From Marisediminitalea alba (GTDB lineage: Bacteria; Pseudomonadota; Gammaproteobacteria; Enterobacterales; Alteromonadaceae), in the NCBI RefSeq assembly GCF_002993365.1, contig NZ_PVNP01000160.1, positions 1 through 45,688 of the forward strand: DNA of 45,688 nt, read 5' to 3'. The notes under the pieces were generated by a model. It ran no database searches and was not told the DNA's origin. It saw only the letters and a program-made list of their open reading frames with translations. Positions within the stretch are counted from its first letter, which is position 1, and each line of letters opens with the position of its first letter. The position numbers were made by a program, and so were the translations under genes. Positions 8,998 through 17,503 of this stretch are shown piece by piece.

Positions 8998-9408
8998 TTA
9001 TGACTTAAGCGCTGTGAAACCTTCAATTAAATGGCATATCGTATCGGCCGTTGGAGGTTGATCGGGTTTGTTTTGCCACTCTGAAGTGGCTAAGCGCATG
9101 CGCTCTCTAAGTTCATGCATGTCCTGATACCGCTGTTCAGTCTCTTTCAACCTCTTTTCAATAAGACGCCTTACCGTTGGACACGGCGCATTGGTTTGTG
9201 AAGATGTAACTAGGATCTCTTTAATATCATTGACCGAAAAACCTAAGGCGCGCGCACTTAAAATGAACCGCAGTCGCGTCACATCCGCCGGCCGATAATA
9301 CTTGTATCCATTGTGGGATTTATTTGGGACCAAAAGTCCAATGCGCGTATAATAGCGCACGGTATCAACGCTAATATCTAGTGCATCTGCTATTTGTTTT
9401 ACCCGCAT
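8998..9408 (-). CDS. MerR-family metal-responsive regulator
   Basis: A 136-residue MerR-family activator with the N-terminal winged helix-turn-helix (residues 1-70, with DTVRYYTRIGLL) and a dimerisation helix. Cys76 (NAPCPTVRR) sits where metal-sensing members carry either Ser (CueR, monovalent ions) or Cys (ZntR, MerR, CadR, divalent ions). A second Cys, 125, lies in the C-terminal ICHLIEG segment. By residue class it therefore looks more like the divalent-sensing group, although its immediate target is a Cu(I) ATPase gene. It heads the copA transcription unit and is probably autoregulated through the dyad at 9493-9513. Confidence 0.9.
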   Translation of the reverse strand: MRVKQIADALDISVDTVRYYTRIGLLVPNKSHNGYKYYRPADVTRLRFILSARALGFSVNDIKEILVTSSQTNAPCPTVRRLIEKRLKETEQRYQDMHELRERMRLATSEWQNKPDQPPTADTICHLIEGFTALKS

Positions 9409-9456
9409 TTTAACCCCCCGTCTTTATCAACATTGTTGTGCCGGTAAAACACGCCT

Positions 9457-9484
9457 TTAATCCTATGTTTTACTCTCACCTTCA
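9457..9484 (-). promoter_or_regulatory. Degenerate second copy of the MerR-type operator
   Basis: Read on the minus strand, this segment contains ACATAGGATTAA (9457-9468), identical to a 12-mer in the promoter at 26035-26065. Upstream of it, 10 of 16 further positions match that promoter. It lacks the TTGACC -35 hexamer. It could be an accessory binding site in the merR leader or a decayed duplicate. Confidence 0.4.
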
Positions 9485-9485
9485 C

Positions 9486-9516
9486 ACGATAAACCTGTGA
9501 GCCGCTCACAGGTCAA
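9486..9516 (-). promoter_or_regulatory. MerR-type promoter/operator of merR-copA
   Basis: On the minus strand, TTGACC (9516-9511) and TATCGT (9491-9486) are separated by 19 bp, the over-long spacing typical of MerR-family promoters. A perfect 21-bp palindrome (arms ACCTGTGAGC/GCTCACAGGT around one base, 9493-9513) overlaps the -35 and spacer. Its centre lies 2 bp upstream of the spacer centre, the geometry I recall for zntA-type promoters. Transcription would start near 9479, about 70 bases before merR. The palindrome lies just after hypE and might also act as a terminator for the hyp genes. Confidence 0.72.
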
Positions 9517-9527
9517 CACCTAAACCT

Positions 9528-10580
9528 TCAACAGATCCGTGGAAGTGGCTCATCTTCAAGCTCACTCATGAAGCGTCGCCCTCCCATTGGCGTAATAATC
9601 GACACGCGGCCCTTTAAGCCTGTATTTTCCGTAATGACACCAATATGTTGGGCATTTTCACCGTTTTTTATACCTCGCCAATGAGTGAGTACTTCGCTGC
9701 TAATATCGGGACTAACAATTGCAATAACGCGTCCCTCACAAGCCAAAACGAAAGGATCAAAGCCTAGAATGTCACACACGCTTGCGACCTCTGGACGCAC
9801 CGGAATGTTATTTTCAATTAGCTCGATATTGAAACCCGTTTCAGTTGCCACGTCATGGAGTAACACTGATAGTCCTCCACGCGTTGGGTCTCGGACAAAA
9901 CGAACGCCTTCTAAGTCTCTGATTGCATTGACTAACGGGAAAACGCTGGCACAGTCGGACTTAAATTGGCCGTGCAACCCATAGTCCTCACGCGCCAGTA
10001 ATACGCAAGCACCGTGATCGCCAACAGAGCCACTGACAAGTACGTGATCGCCCGGCCTTATAAGACTCGTATCCCAAATTGGTGTTTCTTGGCTGTCACC
10101 CACACCCGTTGTATTGATATAAACGCCACCACCGAATCCCTTGGGAACGACTTTAGTATCTCCCGTTATTATGGCCACATTGGTTTCTACAGCAGCTTGA
10201 TGCATTTTATGGACAACCTCCTTGAGAGCCGTCATCGAAAAGCCTTCTTCAATAATGAATGCAGTACTGATATACCGAGGGGTCGCGCCAACGACAGCCA
10301 GATCATTCACGGTACCGTAAATACTTAATGCCCCCACATTGCCACCTGGAAATGTGTAAGGTGAGACAACGAAGCTATCGGTTGTCATACTCAGAAAGGG
10401 ACCGGCGAAGGTTACCGAAGCCGCGTCGTGTAGCAGATCTAGTTCTTTATTGGCAGTATTTTTAAACACATCATTAATAAGTTTTTTGGTCAATATTCCA
10501 CCATTGCCTTGCGCTAACCGAATAGTATCGGTGTCCAACGGTTCTGATGATGCTCGATTATTACGCTCTATGCCTTTCAT
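9528..10580 (-). CDS. hypE: Hydrogenase maturation protein HypE
   Basis: A 350-residue HypE of the AIR-synthase/PurM-like fold. With HypF it converts a carbamoyl group on its C-terminal cysteine into thiocyanate, the donor of the cyanide ligands of the NiFe site. The C-terminal PRIC motif carrying that cysteine is present. The ATP-binding region shows TDSFVVSPYTFPGGNVG near the N-terminus and DPTRGGL in the middle. The preferred start is the ATG at 10580, which overlaps the hypF stop as ATGA and has AGGAG six bases upstream. A start six codons earlier is less likely. It is the last gene of the hyp set. Confidence 0.95.
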   Translation of the reverse strand: MKGIERNNRASSEPLDTDTIRLAQGNGGILTKKLINDVFKNTANKELDLLHDAASVTFAGPFLSMTTDSFVVSPYTFPGGNVGALSIYGTVNDLAVVGATPRYISTAFIIEEGFSMTALKEVVHKMHQAAVETNVAIITGDTKVVPKGFGGGVYINTTGVGDSQETPIWDTSLIRPGDHVLVSGSVGDHGACVLLAREDYGLHGQFKSDCASVFPLVNAIRDLEGVRFVRDPTRGGLSVLLHDVATETGFNIELIENNIPVRPEVASVCDILGFDPFVLACEGRVIAIVSPDISSEVLTHWRGIKNGENAQHIGVITENTGLKGRVSIITPMGGRRFMSELEDEPLPRIC

Positions 10581-12886
10581 GATGATCTCCTTGAGCAATA
10601 TTCGTGAATTTGCCCGACACTTATTGCTGCATCGTTTAAAGGTAAACTGCTTGGGATAACAACAGGAATGTCTGATTGTGCAAAACGTTCAGCTAGGCCA
10701 TCGCATAAAATGCGGTTTTGGAAGACGCCTCCGGCCAAACCAATATGGTTGAAATCATACTTTTTGCGACAACGCTTGGTTAACTCCCACGCAGTTTCAA
10801 TGAGTGATGCGTGAAAATTTGCGGCGCGGATTTGTGCGGGTACTGTTTTATCAAATAGGTCAGGCACCATCGTTCGCCAGTCCATTAGAATGAAATCATC
10901 ACTTTTCTGTATCAAGGATAACGGCACAATCTTGGATGGCGTGGATGCAACACTCTCAAGCATCATCGGTGCTTGCCCTTCATATGAGACTTCACTTTGT
11001 TCACAACAGGCAAACGCAGCTGCATCAAACAGTCTTCCCATCGAACTACTAAAATAACAGTTAAGTTCGTTTTTCCATGCCTTGAAACTCAGGTGCTCTG
11101 GGTCAAAGGGGGTCAAATCAACCTCCGTGAAACTAGTCTCCCATGCAAGTGCTGCGGCGCTGCGCCAAGGCTGATAAGGTACTTTATTCCCGCCTTGCAG
11201 TTTCATAGGAGCCAATGATGCAATGCGTTTCCAATTGCCCGGTGAGCCCCAAAACACTTCACCACCCCACAAATCACCATTACTGCCTATCCCTGCCCCA
11301 TCCCATACAAAAACCAAACTAGGTGACGAGACTTCAGCAGATAACGCCCAGGCGGATGCGTGAGCACGATGATGTAAAATTTCACTGGACGGTAATGGGC
11401 TTTCCTTGGCCCAACGAGAACTAATATAGCCAGGATGTCGGTCACACAGAATACGCTGCGGACTGACATGATAAAGGTCTTGAAAATCACTGATACATTT
11501 TTCAAAATGTGCCTGCATTATAGGCGAATCGAGGTCGCCAATATGCGGTGTTACCACTAGTCGGTTCTTCCATGCGAATGATACCGTGTTTTTCTGATTC
11601 GCCCCTACCGCAATAAGTGGCTCTTCTACGTCATAGGGAAGCGTTAATTCTAGGGGACTTAAGCCCCGCCCCAGACGAAACGGTATAGCACCTGACATCA
11701 TAGTTCTTAGAACGGAGTCGTCGAGTTTGTGACAGATATCGCGATTATGATGAACAAAAAAATCGGCCGACATGGAAAGCTGTTGTTGTGCAGACGACGT
11801 CGATGTGACCATAGGTTCACCGTATTCATTGCCTGACGTTGCGATCATCGGACGATTGAATTGCTTCATGAGCATCAAATGCAGACCACTGCATGGTAAC
11901 ATCACCCCCAAATCGCTAAGCATTGGCGCTACGTTTTCCGAAATGGGTGCATTGCGTTTTTTTGGTGCAAGCAAAATAGGTCTTACAGGGCTTGATAGGA
12001 GCGCTTTATCTTGACTGTTTACCACCACACAGTTATCGAGCCAACTCTGTCCAGGAACATCGCTTTGCGGCTCTGGAAGCATCACCGCAAAAGGCTTGTC
12101 GGGTCGATTCTTTCGTCGCCGCAGTAGATCAACCGCTTCAGTGTTTTGCGCGTCACAAATTAAGTGATACCCGCCGACACTTTTTAACGCAATGATTGCA
12201 CCTTGGTTAAGGCATCCCACAACCGCAGTCACAACATCGTCATCACCTTGCGCGATCACACGACCGCCAACTGTTGAACAAAACACTTCAGGTCCGCATG
12301 CGCGACAACTGATAGGCTGTGCGTGAAAGCGCCTGTCATGCGGGGATTGATATTCTTGGTGACACGTCTCACACATAGGAAACGCAGACATACTAATATT
12401 TTTTCTGTCATAGGGCATTGCCCGCAACATCGAGAATCGTGGTCCACATTCACTGCAAGCGATGAAACTATAATCACTGCGCCGGTTATCTGTAGACAGT
12501 AACTCGGACTGACACGCGTCACACAAATACAAGTCTTTGGGCACTGATACCGTCCCGCTTAATGGGTCATGACTGCTTTCTTCTATCGAAAATGTACCTA
12601 AGCCATTGGGTTTAATGCTTTTCTTTTCGAGTAAATACAACGATACCATTGACGCATTATTTTGTAATTCATATGAAAACTGTTCAACATCTAATTCTGA
12701 GCCTTCAATATGTATGCGCACACACCCACAATCGTTTTTGACCCATCCCACAAGGTTTTTTTCATGGGCTAAACGGTAAATCAAGGGTCTAAAGCCAACG
12801 CCTTGGATCATCCCTGTAATGATTAGCTCATACGCAATTGTTTTTGCATTATTTTTATTTGCTTCGTGCAAGCCGGAAGCCGTCAT
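10577..12886 (-). CDS. hypF: Carbamoyltransferase HypF
   Basis: A 769-residue cytoplasmic maturase that transfers a carbamoyl group from carbamoyl phosphate to HypE. Domains in order are an acylphosphatase domain (residues about 18-105, with GMIQGVGFRPL), paired zinc-finger motifs (CDACQ, CSECGP, CETCHQEY, CRACGP), a YrdC-like domain (about 205-390), and a Kae1-like carbamoyltransferase domain to the end (HHRAHASAW, GLAGGVFQNRIL). Length is close to the usual 750. The ATG at 12886 overlaps the hypD stop by four bases, and the stop overlaps the hypE start, so the three genes are translationally coupled. Confidence 0.96.
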   Translation of the reverse strand: MTASGLHEANKNNAKTIAYELIITGMIQGVGFRPLIYRLAHEKNLVGWVKNDCGCVRIHIEGSELDVEQFSYELQNNASMVSLYLLEKKSIKPNGLGTFSIEESSHDPLSGTVSVPKDLYLCDACQSELLSTDNRRSDYSFIACSECGPRFSMLRAMPYDRKNISMSAFPMCETCHQEYQSPHDRRFHAQPISCRACGPEVFCSTVGGRVIAQGDDDVVTAVVGCLNQGAIIALKSVGGYHLICDAQNTEAVDLLRRRKNRPDKPFAVMLPEPQSDVPGQSWLDNCVVVNSQDKALLSSPVRPILLAPKKRNAPISENVAPMLSDLGVMLPCSGLHLMLMKQFNRPMIATSGNEYGEPMVTSTSSAQQQLSMSADFFVHHNRDICHKLDDSVLRTMMSGAIPFRLGRGLSPLELTLPYDVEEPLIAVGANQKNTVSFAWKNRLVVTPHIGDLDSPIMQAHFEKCISDFQDLYHVSPQRILCDRHPGYISSRWAKESPLPSSEILHHRAHASAWALSAEVSSPSLVFVWDGAGIGSNGDLWGGEVFWGSPGNWKRIASLAPMKLQGGNKVPYQPWRSAAALAWETSFTEVDLTPFDPEHLSFKAWKNELNCYFSSSMGRLFDAAAFACCEQSEVSYEGQAPMMLESVASTPSKIVPLSLIQKSDDFILMDWRTMVPDLFDKTVPAQIRAANFHASLIETAWELTKRCRKKYDFNHIGLAGGVFQNRILCDGLAERFAQSDIPVVIPSSLPLNDAAISVGQIHEYCSRRSS

Positions 12887-14019
12887 GACTTTATCTCCAC
12901 TTTTTGCGTATTTCCCTTCTCAATAACTTCTATTACTGAGCGCTCGCCAGCGCTATACCAGACTCTGCAAGCCCCCTCGTCGGAAACCATACAGGCTCCT
13001 TTGGGCGAAGCCGGTATACATTCCTTACCGAAAAACGGGCACCCATCAGGTGCCATTTGCCCAAGTATCACTTGTTCACAGGGCGGGGGTGTTTTTTGAC
13101 TGGTTTGTATAATTTGTGAACTACAATCGATTGGCTCATAATGGTTGGTAACGTCTAAGTGCGACAATTTTGCAGCCAATGAAAATCCAGAACGCGGTAT
13201 GACACCAATTCCACGCCAATGCGCATCAACCTGAGTAAACGCTGTTTTTAAAAGAGTTTGAGCCGCTGAGTTACCATGGTGCTTGACGACTTCGGGATAG
13301 CTATTGTTCAGCGTAATGACTCTGCTAGAACAGTTTTTGATAAGTGCATGGATCGACAAAAGCAGACTTTCTGGATGAAATCCTGAAATACTGACGGGTA
13401 AATCATGATGGTCGATAACAAATTGCCATTCTTCACATCCCATAATGGTTGCGACATGGCCTGGTGCAATAAGGGCGTCAAATGTATCTTGTTGACTCCT
13501 AAGCACATGGGCAACAGCTGGCCAAGTAAGACGTCCAGACAATAAAACTTTAAGGTTATTGGGCAAATCAGCAAGCAATGCTGCTGCAACCGGTGCCATG
13601 GTGGTTTCAAAACCGACCGCAAAAAATACAACCGCCTTTTCAGGTTCACCTATCGCAATAGATACTGCTTCTTGCACAGACGAAATAGGACGAACATCTG
13701 CTCCACTATTTTTTGCTGCTATCAATGAATCACAACCATCGATAGCACAATCGATGGGCACGCGGAGCATATCACCAAAACTCACAATGACGACGTTTTC
13801 GTTGAGTGCTAAGTGAATCGCGAATGCGATATCTTCTTCTGGACAAATACAGACGGGGCAGCCTGGGCCGGGGATCAGATGAATATTGTGTTGAAATAAC
13901 GTTCTAAAGCCAGCGCGCGTGATCGCGCGCTCATGACCACCACAGACATTGAGAATACGGAGCGGTTTTGTAAGCGGCGTTTTCTTGATCAGAGATAGTA
14001 ACGATTCAACACTATACAT
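12883..14019 (-). CDS. hypD: Hydrogenase maturation protein HypD
   Basis: A 378-residue iron-sulfur scaffold protein that, with HypC, assembles the Fe(CN)2CO unit of the active site. Visible hallmarks are NVCGGHERAI near the N-terminus, PGPGCPVC, GFETTMAP, GFHPES, and the C-terminal cysteine-rich region (APDGCPFFGKEC then KGACMVSDEGACRVWY) that binds a 4Fe-4S cluster. The start is taken as the ATG at 14019, five bases after the hypB stop, with GGGGAG upstream. An in-frame ATG at 14064 would overlap hypB by 41 bases and lacks family support. Confidence 0.95.
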   Translation of the reverse strand: MYSVESLLSLIKKTPLTKPLRILNVCGGHERAITRAGFRTLFQHNIHLIPGPGCPVCICPEEDIAFAIHLALNENVVIVSFGDMLRVPIDCAIDGCDSLIAAKNSGADVRPISSVQEAVSIAIGEPEKAVVFFAVGFETTMAPVAAALLADLPNNLKVLLSGRLTWPAVAHVLRSQQDTFDALIAPGHVATIMGCEEWQFVIDHHDLPVSISGFHPESLLLSIHALIKNCSSRVITLNNSYPEVVKHHGNSAAQTLLKTAFTQVDAHWRGIGVIPRSGFSLAAKLSHLDVTNHYEPIDCSSQIIQTSQKTPPPCEQVILGQMAPDGCPFFGKECIPASPKGACMVSDEGACRVWYSAGERSVIEVIEKGNTQKVEIKS

Positions 14020-14023
14020 ACTC

Positions 14024-14770
14024 TTAAGCTCCCCGTTCTTGCAATGAGCGAGAGTCACGAGCATTAATGGTTTCTATAAAGTAAGCAAACCATGCCTCAA
14101 GCTGGTTACTTTGCGTTGAAGACACTTCTATAACAGGGGCGTTATTGCCCACTTTACGAAATGACTGGATCGCACGCGCCACATTGAATTCGTCGTGGAA
14201 CTGCAAGTAGTCGGTCTTAGAAATCAGCATGACATCTGCGGCACGAAACATGACGGGGTACTTTTCGGGTTTATCGTCGCCTTCTGGTACCGACAACAAG
14301 ATCACATTCAAGTGCTGCCCTAAATCAAAACATGCGGGACAAATTAAATTGCCAACGTTTTCAATAAACAAAACGTCTAGCTTTTCGAGGTTAAATTTCC
14401 CGAGTACCTTAAACACCATATTAGCGTCCAAATGGCACCCTTGCCCTGTCGCAATTTGCTCAGCCTGCACACCATGACGCCTAATCCTGTTAGCATCATT
14501 TTCAGTTTCGAGATCGCCCTCAATCACCGCCATGTTGTATTGTGATTTGAGCGCTGTGATCGTTTCTTCCAGCAACCGTGTTTTTCCGCTACCTGGCGAT
14601 GACATCAAATTAATCACCATCACATCATGTGCATCAAACAAAGCACGATTTGTGATCGCTTGGGTATCATTGCTACTTTTTAGATTCGCATGAACCTCAA
14701 CGACGTTTGTCGTTTGCTGAATAGGCTTTTCGATTTTCCTAGGTGTTTCACACCCACAATTACCGCACAT
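14024..14770 (-). CDS. hypB: Nickel-inserting GTPase HypB
   Basis: A 248-residue GTPase that with HypA delivers nickel to the hydrogenase large-subunit precursor. The N-terminal CGNCGC corresponds to the high-affinity nickel site of E. coli-type HypB. The SIMIBI GTPase motifs are SSPGSGKT (P-loop), EGDLETENDA, GQGCHLD (metal-site Cys and His), ENVGNLICPA and SKTDYL. There is no poly-His nickel-storage stretch, unlike rhizobial HypB. The start ATG at 14770 lies nine bases from the hypA stop. A longer upstream frame overlaps hypA and is rejected. Confidence 0.95.
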   Translation of the reverse strand: MCGNCGCETPRKIEKPIQQTTNVVEVHANLKSSNDTQAITNRALFDAHDVMVINLMSSPGSGKTRLLEETITALKSQYNMAVIEGDLETENDANRIRRHGVQAEQIATGQGCHLDANMVFKVLGKFNLEKLDVLFIENVGNLICPACFDLGQHLNVILLSVPEGDDKPEKYPVMFRAADVMLISKTDYLQFHDEFNVARAIQSFRKVGNNAPVIEVSSTQSNQLEAWFAYFIETINARDSRSLQERGA

Positions 14771-15146
14771 ATTGTCTTTCCTTTGGTTCGGTTGATATTT
14801 CGGACGGGATGAATTCAATTCGCTGTAAAACAAACTCATCGCCTTGAATGAGTTCTGTCTGCCACGAACCACAGCTAGCGCATATGATACGGTTTACTAC
14901 TGCACGGCTATGTTTGCCACACAATGTGCAGCGCACTTTGATAGCGCTAGTGTGAATTTGAAGCGCTGCCTGATCGCCGATAGAGTGTGTCCTACACGTC
15001 AAAAAAGCCTGATGCAGTAAATCAGGCTCAACACCTGAAAGTGGCCCGATTTTGACGTGGACAAGACCGACACACTTATCCATATTTGCGCGTTGGTAAA
15101 CGGCAATTGTGTCAAGCAAGCTATAGCACAGACTCATTTCATGCAT
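14760..15146 (-). CDS. hypA: Nickel chaperone HypA
   Basis: A 128-residue HypA. The N-terminal MHEMSLC supplies the His2 nickel ligand, and a zinc-binding domain is formed by CTLC and CASC near residues 75-95. It hands nickel to HypB and the large subunit. The preferred start is the ATG of MHEMS at 15146, because family members begin there. This start overlaps the hypC stop by a few bases. The C-terminal segment runs to about 128 residues, slightly longer than the usual 113-118. Confidence 0.93.
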   Translation of the reverse strand: MHEMSLCYSLLDTIAVYQRANMDKCVGLVHVKIGPLSGVEPDLLHQAFLTCRTHSIGDQAALQIHTSAIKVRCTLCGKHSRAVVNRIICASCGSWQTELIQGDEFVLQRIEFIPSEISTEPKERQYVR

Positions 15147-15366
15147 CGTAAGCAATCACCTGATCGAGCAACTCCCACGTCACTTGCGCTTCATCATACG
15201 TGATCACTTGCAGTGCATAACCCACATGCACCATGACATAGTCACCCACCTTGACACCTGATCCTTGTATTAAATGTAAACTGACCTCGCGAGAAACACC
15301 TTTGGCTTCGCATATCGCATTAAAGCCTTTTATTCCTGTGACTTTCATTGGAACAGCGAGGCACAT
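15139..15366 (-). CDS. hypC: Hydrogenase chaperone HypC
   Basis: A 75-residue HypC/HybG-family chaperone. It starts MCLAVPMKV, with the essential Cys2 exposed after Met removal, and contains GDYVMVHVGYAL, the conserved OB-fold core. It carries the Fe(CN)2CO intermediate with HypD and binds the large-subunit precursor. It is encoded directly after the 71-residue membrane protein, with the adjoining stop and start touching at 15366. Confidence 0.95.
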   Translation of the reverse strand: MCLAVPMKVTGIKGFNAICEAKGVSREVSLHLIQGSGVKVGDYVMVHVGYALQVITYDEAQVTWELLDQVIAYDA

Positions 15367-15581
15367 TACTGCGGTACCCGTATTGCGTTACTTCTCACTC
15401 TCGCTCTGTACACAAAGAGCCCAACCGCCACTAACACTGTGACTGACAGGAGCGCGACTAACAGTATGGAATGATCGCCTTGGTGGCCCGGATGCGCGTA
15501 GCTCGCTGGTGAGCCCAACACCGAGTAGAAAATTAATATTAGTGGGTTAGTAAGATGCTTTGTAATATTTTGGATGCTCAT
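15366..15581 (-). CDS. Small membrane protein of the hydrogenase operon
   Basis: A 71-residue protein not recognised as a named family. It has an N-terminal hydrophobic segment ending in an AYAHP-like signal-cleavage site, a short His-rich stretch (HPGHQGDHS), a transmembrane helix (about 40-60), and a basic C-terminal tail, which implies the tail is cytoplasmic. Its place between hynL and hypC, with 19 bp and 0 bp gaps, argues that it is a real gene linked to the hydrogenase. Possible roles are membrane anchoring of the enzyme or metal (Ni) handling, both inferred only from position and the His cluster. Confidence 0.6.
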   Translation of the reverse strand: MSIQNITKHLTNPLILIFYSVLGSPASYAHPGHQGDHSILLVALLSVTVLVAVGLFVYRARVRSNAIRVPQ

Positions 15582-15600
15582 AATAGTTCCTCAACTATGA

Positions 15601-17484
15601 CTAACGAACTTTCAGTTGCAGACGCTCTTCACCGGTTTCATCCATCACGTGCACAGCACATGCAAGGCACGGATCGAAACTATGAAGCGTTCGCAAAATC
15701 TCTAAAGGTTGGTCAGGATCATGTAGTGTATGTTTATCTTGCAGCGCGGCTTCATAAGCGCCGGCCTGTGAATTAGGATCCCTAGGACCTGCGTTCCATG
15801 TAGTGGGCACGACACATTGGTAGTTATCAATCTTTCCATTTTGCATGACTAACCAATGCCCTAAAGCGCCTCTGGGCGCTTCCATAACCCCGACGCCTTG
15901 ACCTTTTACAGGCCAATTCGCTGGGTCAAAATATAAAGGGTTGAACGTATCGGTATCGCCGCTCGCAATATTATCAAGCAATTGGTCATACCAATCCTGT
16001 AGCTGGTTGACGATAATTTTGGTTTCAACCGCTCTGGCGAGCGTTCTGCCGAGTGTCGAGAAAAGTGCTGAGGGCGCTAAGTCTAAGATAGAAAGAGAGC
16101 GGTTGACGATGTCTTGCACTGCAGCATCCTTTTTCGCATACATCATTAATACACGCGCTAACGGACCGACCTCCATTGCATGGCCTTTCCAACGCGGACT
16201 TTTCAACCATGAATATTCAGCACTCGTATTAAGGTGCTTATACGGGGGCCTTGGGCCGGTATATTCAAGGTTTGTTTGCCCTTCGAAAGGATGTAAGCCA
16301 CTTGTATTTCCGCCGCTATAGCGATACCAAGATGAAGAAACGAATTCTTGAATTTCAGATGGATCATCTAAGTCGACTTCATATACCTTGCTCAAGTCGC
16401 GACCCAGTATTGCGCCTCTGGGAAATAAAAATGACGCGGGATCATCCATTGAGGTCGTCGGTAGGTCCCCATAGGTTAGAAAGTTACCCAGCCCCTCGCC
16501 TCGTGTACCCCACTCTTTGTAATAACCCGCAATGGCCAAAATATCTGGATAGTACACTTGATCGACAAATGTCTTCATTTGGGTGATGGCATCTTGTAAT
16601 TGCACTAATCGTCGTGTGTTAATTCCTGTTGATGCATTCAAATTAATGGGTGACGGTACACCGCCGACGACAAAATTGGGATGAGGGTTTTTGCCACCAA
16701 ATATGGTGTGAACTTTAACAACGTCACGTTGCCACGTTAGCGCATCTAGATAATGCGCTAGCGCCATTAAATTTACTTCAGGTGGCAGTTTGTAGCCCGG
16801 ATGCCCCCAATATGCATTGTTAAATATCCCCAGTTGTCCCGACTCAACCAGCGTTTTAACTTTTTGTTTCATATCCTTAAAATAACCAGGAGATGAACGA
16901 GGATAATCGCTAAGTTGACCAGCAAGCGCTGCCGTTTTAGCTGGATCCGCATCTAAAGCCGATACAACATCAACCCAATCAAGGGCATGTAAGTGATAAA
17001 AATGCATCACGTGATCATGCACATACTGGGTGCCGATCATGATGTTTCTGATTAATTGTGCATTTTGTGGGATAGCCATCTCAGCTTCACTCAATGAACC
17101 TATCACGGTGCCTGAATGACGGTGCCCTTTGCCTTTTTTACCATGTTGCAGCGGCCCTTTTGGCATGGACGTCATGGCCGGATGTCCAATAGCCACTCCT
17201 AACTTGGCGTTTGTACGCCACGCTTTTCTGAGGGCATCTTCGACTGCGCGAACCGATGCCATGCCATGTACCAATGTACAAACGCCACAGATACGCTGAG
17301 CAAACGCCCACGCATCCCGAGGATCTCTGCCTTGCAGGATCAGTTCAATTCCTCGTACAGAGGTACCCGAAGAGAACGCCTGTTTGATCGTATTACCATC
17401 CATTTCAGCTTCTATCCTAAGATGGCCTTCGATTCGAGTGATGGGATCGACGACCAATCGGTCATTATTTGATGTCTTGTCCAT
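15601..17484 (-). CDS. hynL: [NiFe]-hydrogenase large subunit, group 1 type
   Basis: A 627-residue catalytic subunit of a periplasmic uptake-type [NiFe]-hydrogenase. The Ni-Fe ligands are the N-terminal pair in RICGVC (Cys66, Cys69) and the C-terminal pair in DPCLACAVH (Cys606, Cys609). The last 15 residues after His612 form the extension removed by the dedicated endopeptidase after nickel insertion. There is no signal peptide; the subunit would be exported with the Tat-signal-bearing small subunit. Length and motifs are normal for group 1 enzymes. It lies 19 bp after the small-subunit gene. The symbol follows the HynSL naming used for related marine enzymes; hyaB or hupL are equivalents. Confidence 0.96.
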   Translation of the reverse strand: MDKTSNNDRLVVDPITRIEGHLRIEAEMDGNTIKQAFSSGTSVRGIELILQGRDPRDAWAFAQRICGVCTLVHGMASVRAVEDALRKAWRTNAKLGVAIGHPAMTSMPKGPLQHGKKGKGHRHSGTVIGSLSEAEMAIPQNAQLIRNIMIGTQYVHDHVMHFYHLHALDWVDVVSALDADPAKTAALAGQLSDYPRSSPGYFKDMKQKVKTLVESGQLGIFNNAYWGHPGYKLPPEVNLMALAHYLDALTWQRDVVKVHTIFGGKNPHPNFVVGGVPSPINLNASTGINTRRLVQLQDAITQMKTFVDQVYYPDILAIAGYYKEWGTRGEGLGNFLTYGDLPTTSMDDPASFLFPRGAILGRDLSKVYEVDLDDPSEIQEFVSSSWYRYSGGNTSGLHPFEGQTNLEYTGPRPPYKHLNTSAEYSWLKSPRWKGHAMEVGPLARVLMMYAKKDAAVQDIVNRSLSILDLAPSALFSTLGRTLARAVETKIIVNQLQDWYDQLLDNIASGDTDTFNPLYFDPANWPVKGQGVGVMEAPRGALGHWLVMQNGKIDNYQCVVPTTWNAGPRDPNSQAGAYEAALQDKHTLHDPDQPLEILRTLHSFDPCLACAVHVMDETGEERLQLKVR

Positions 17485-17503
17485 ATGCTTTGCCTATTGT
17501 GTC

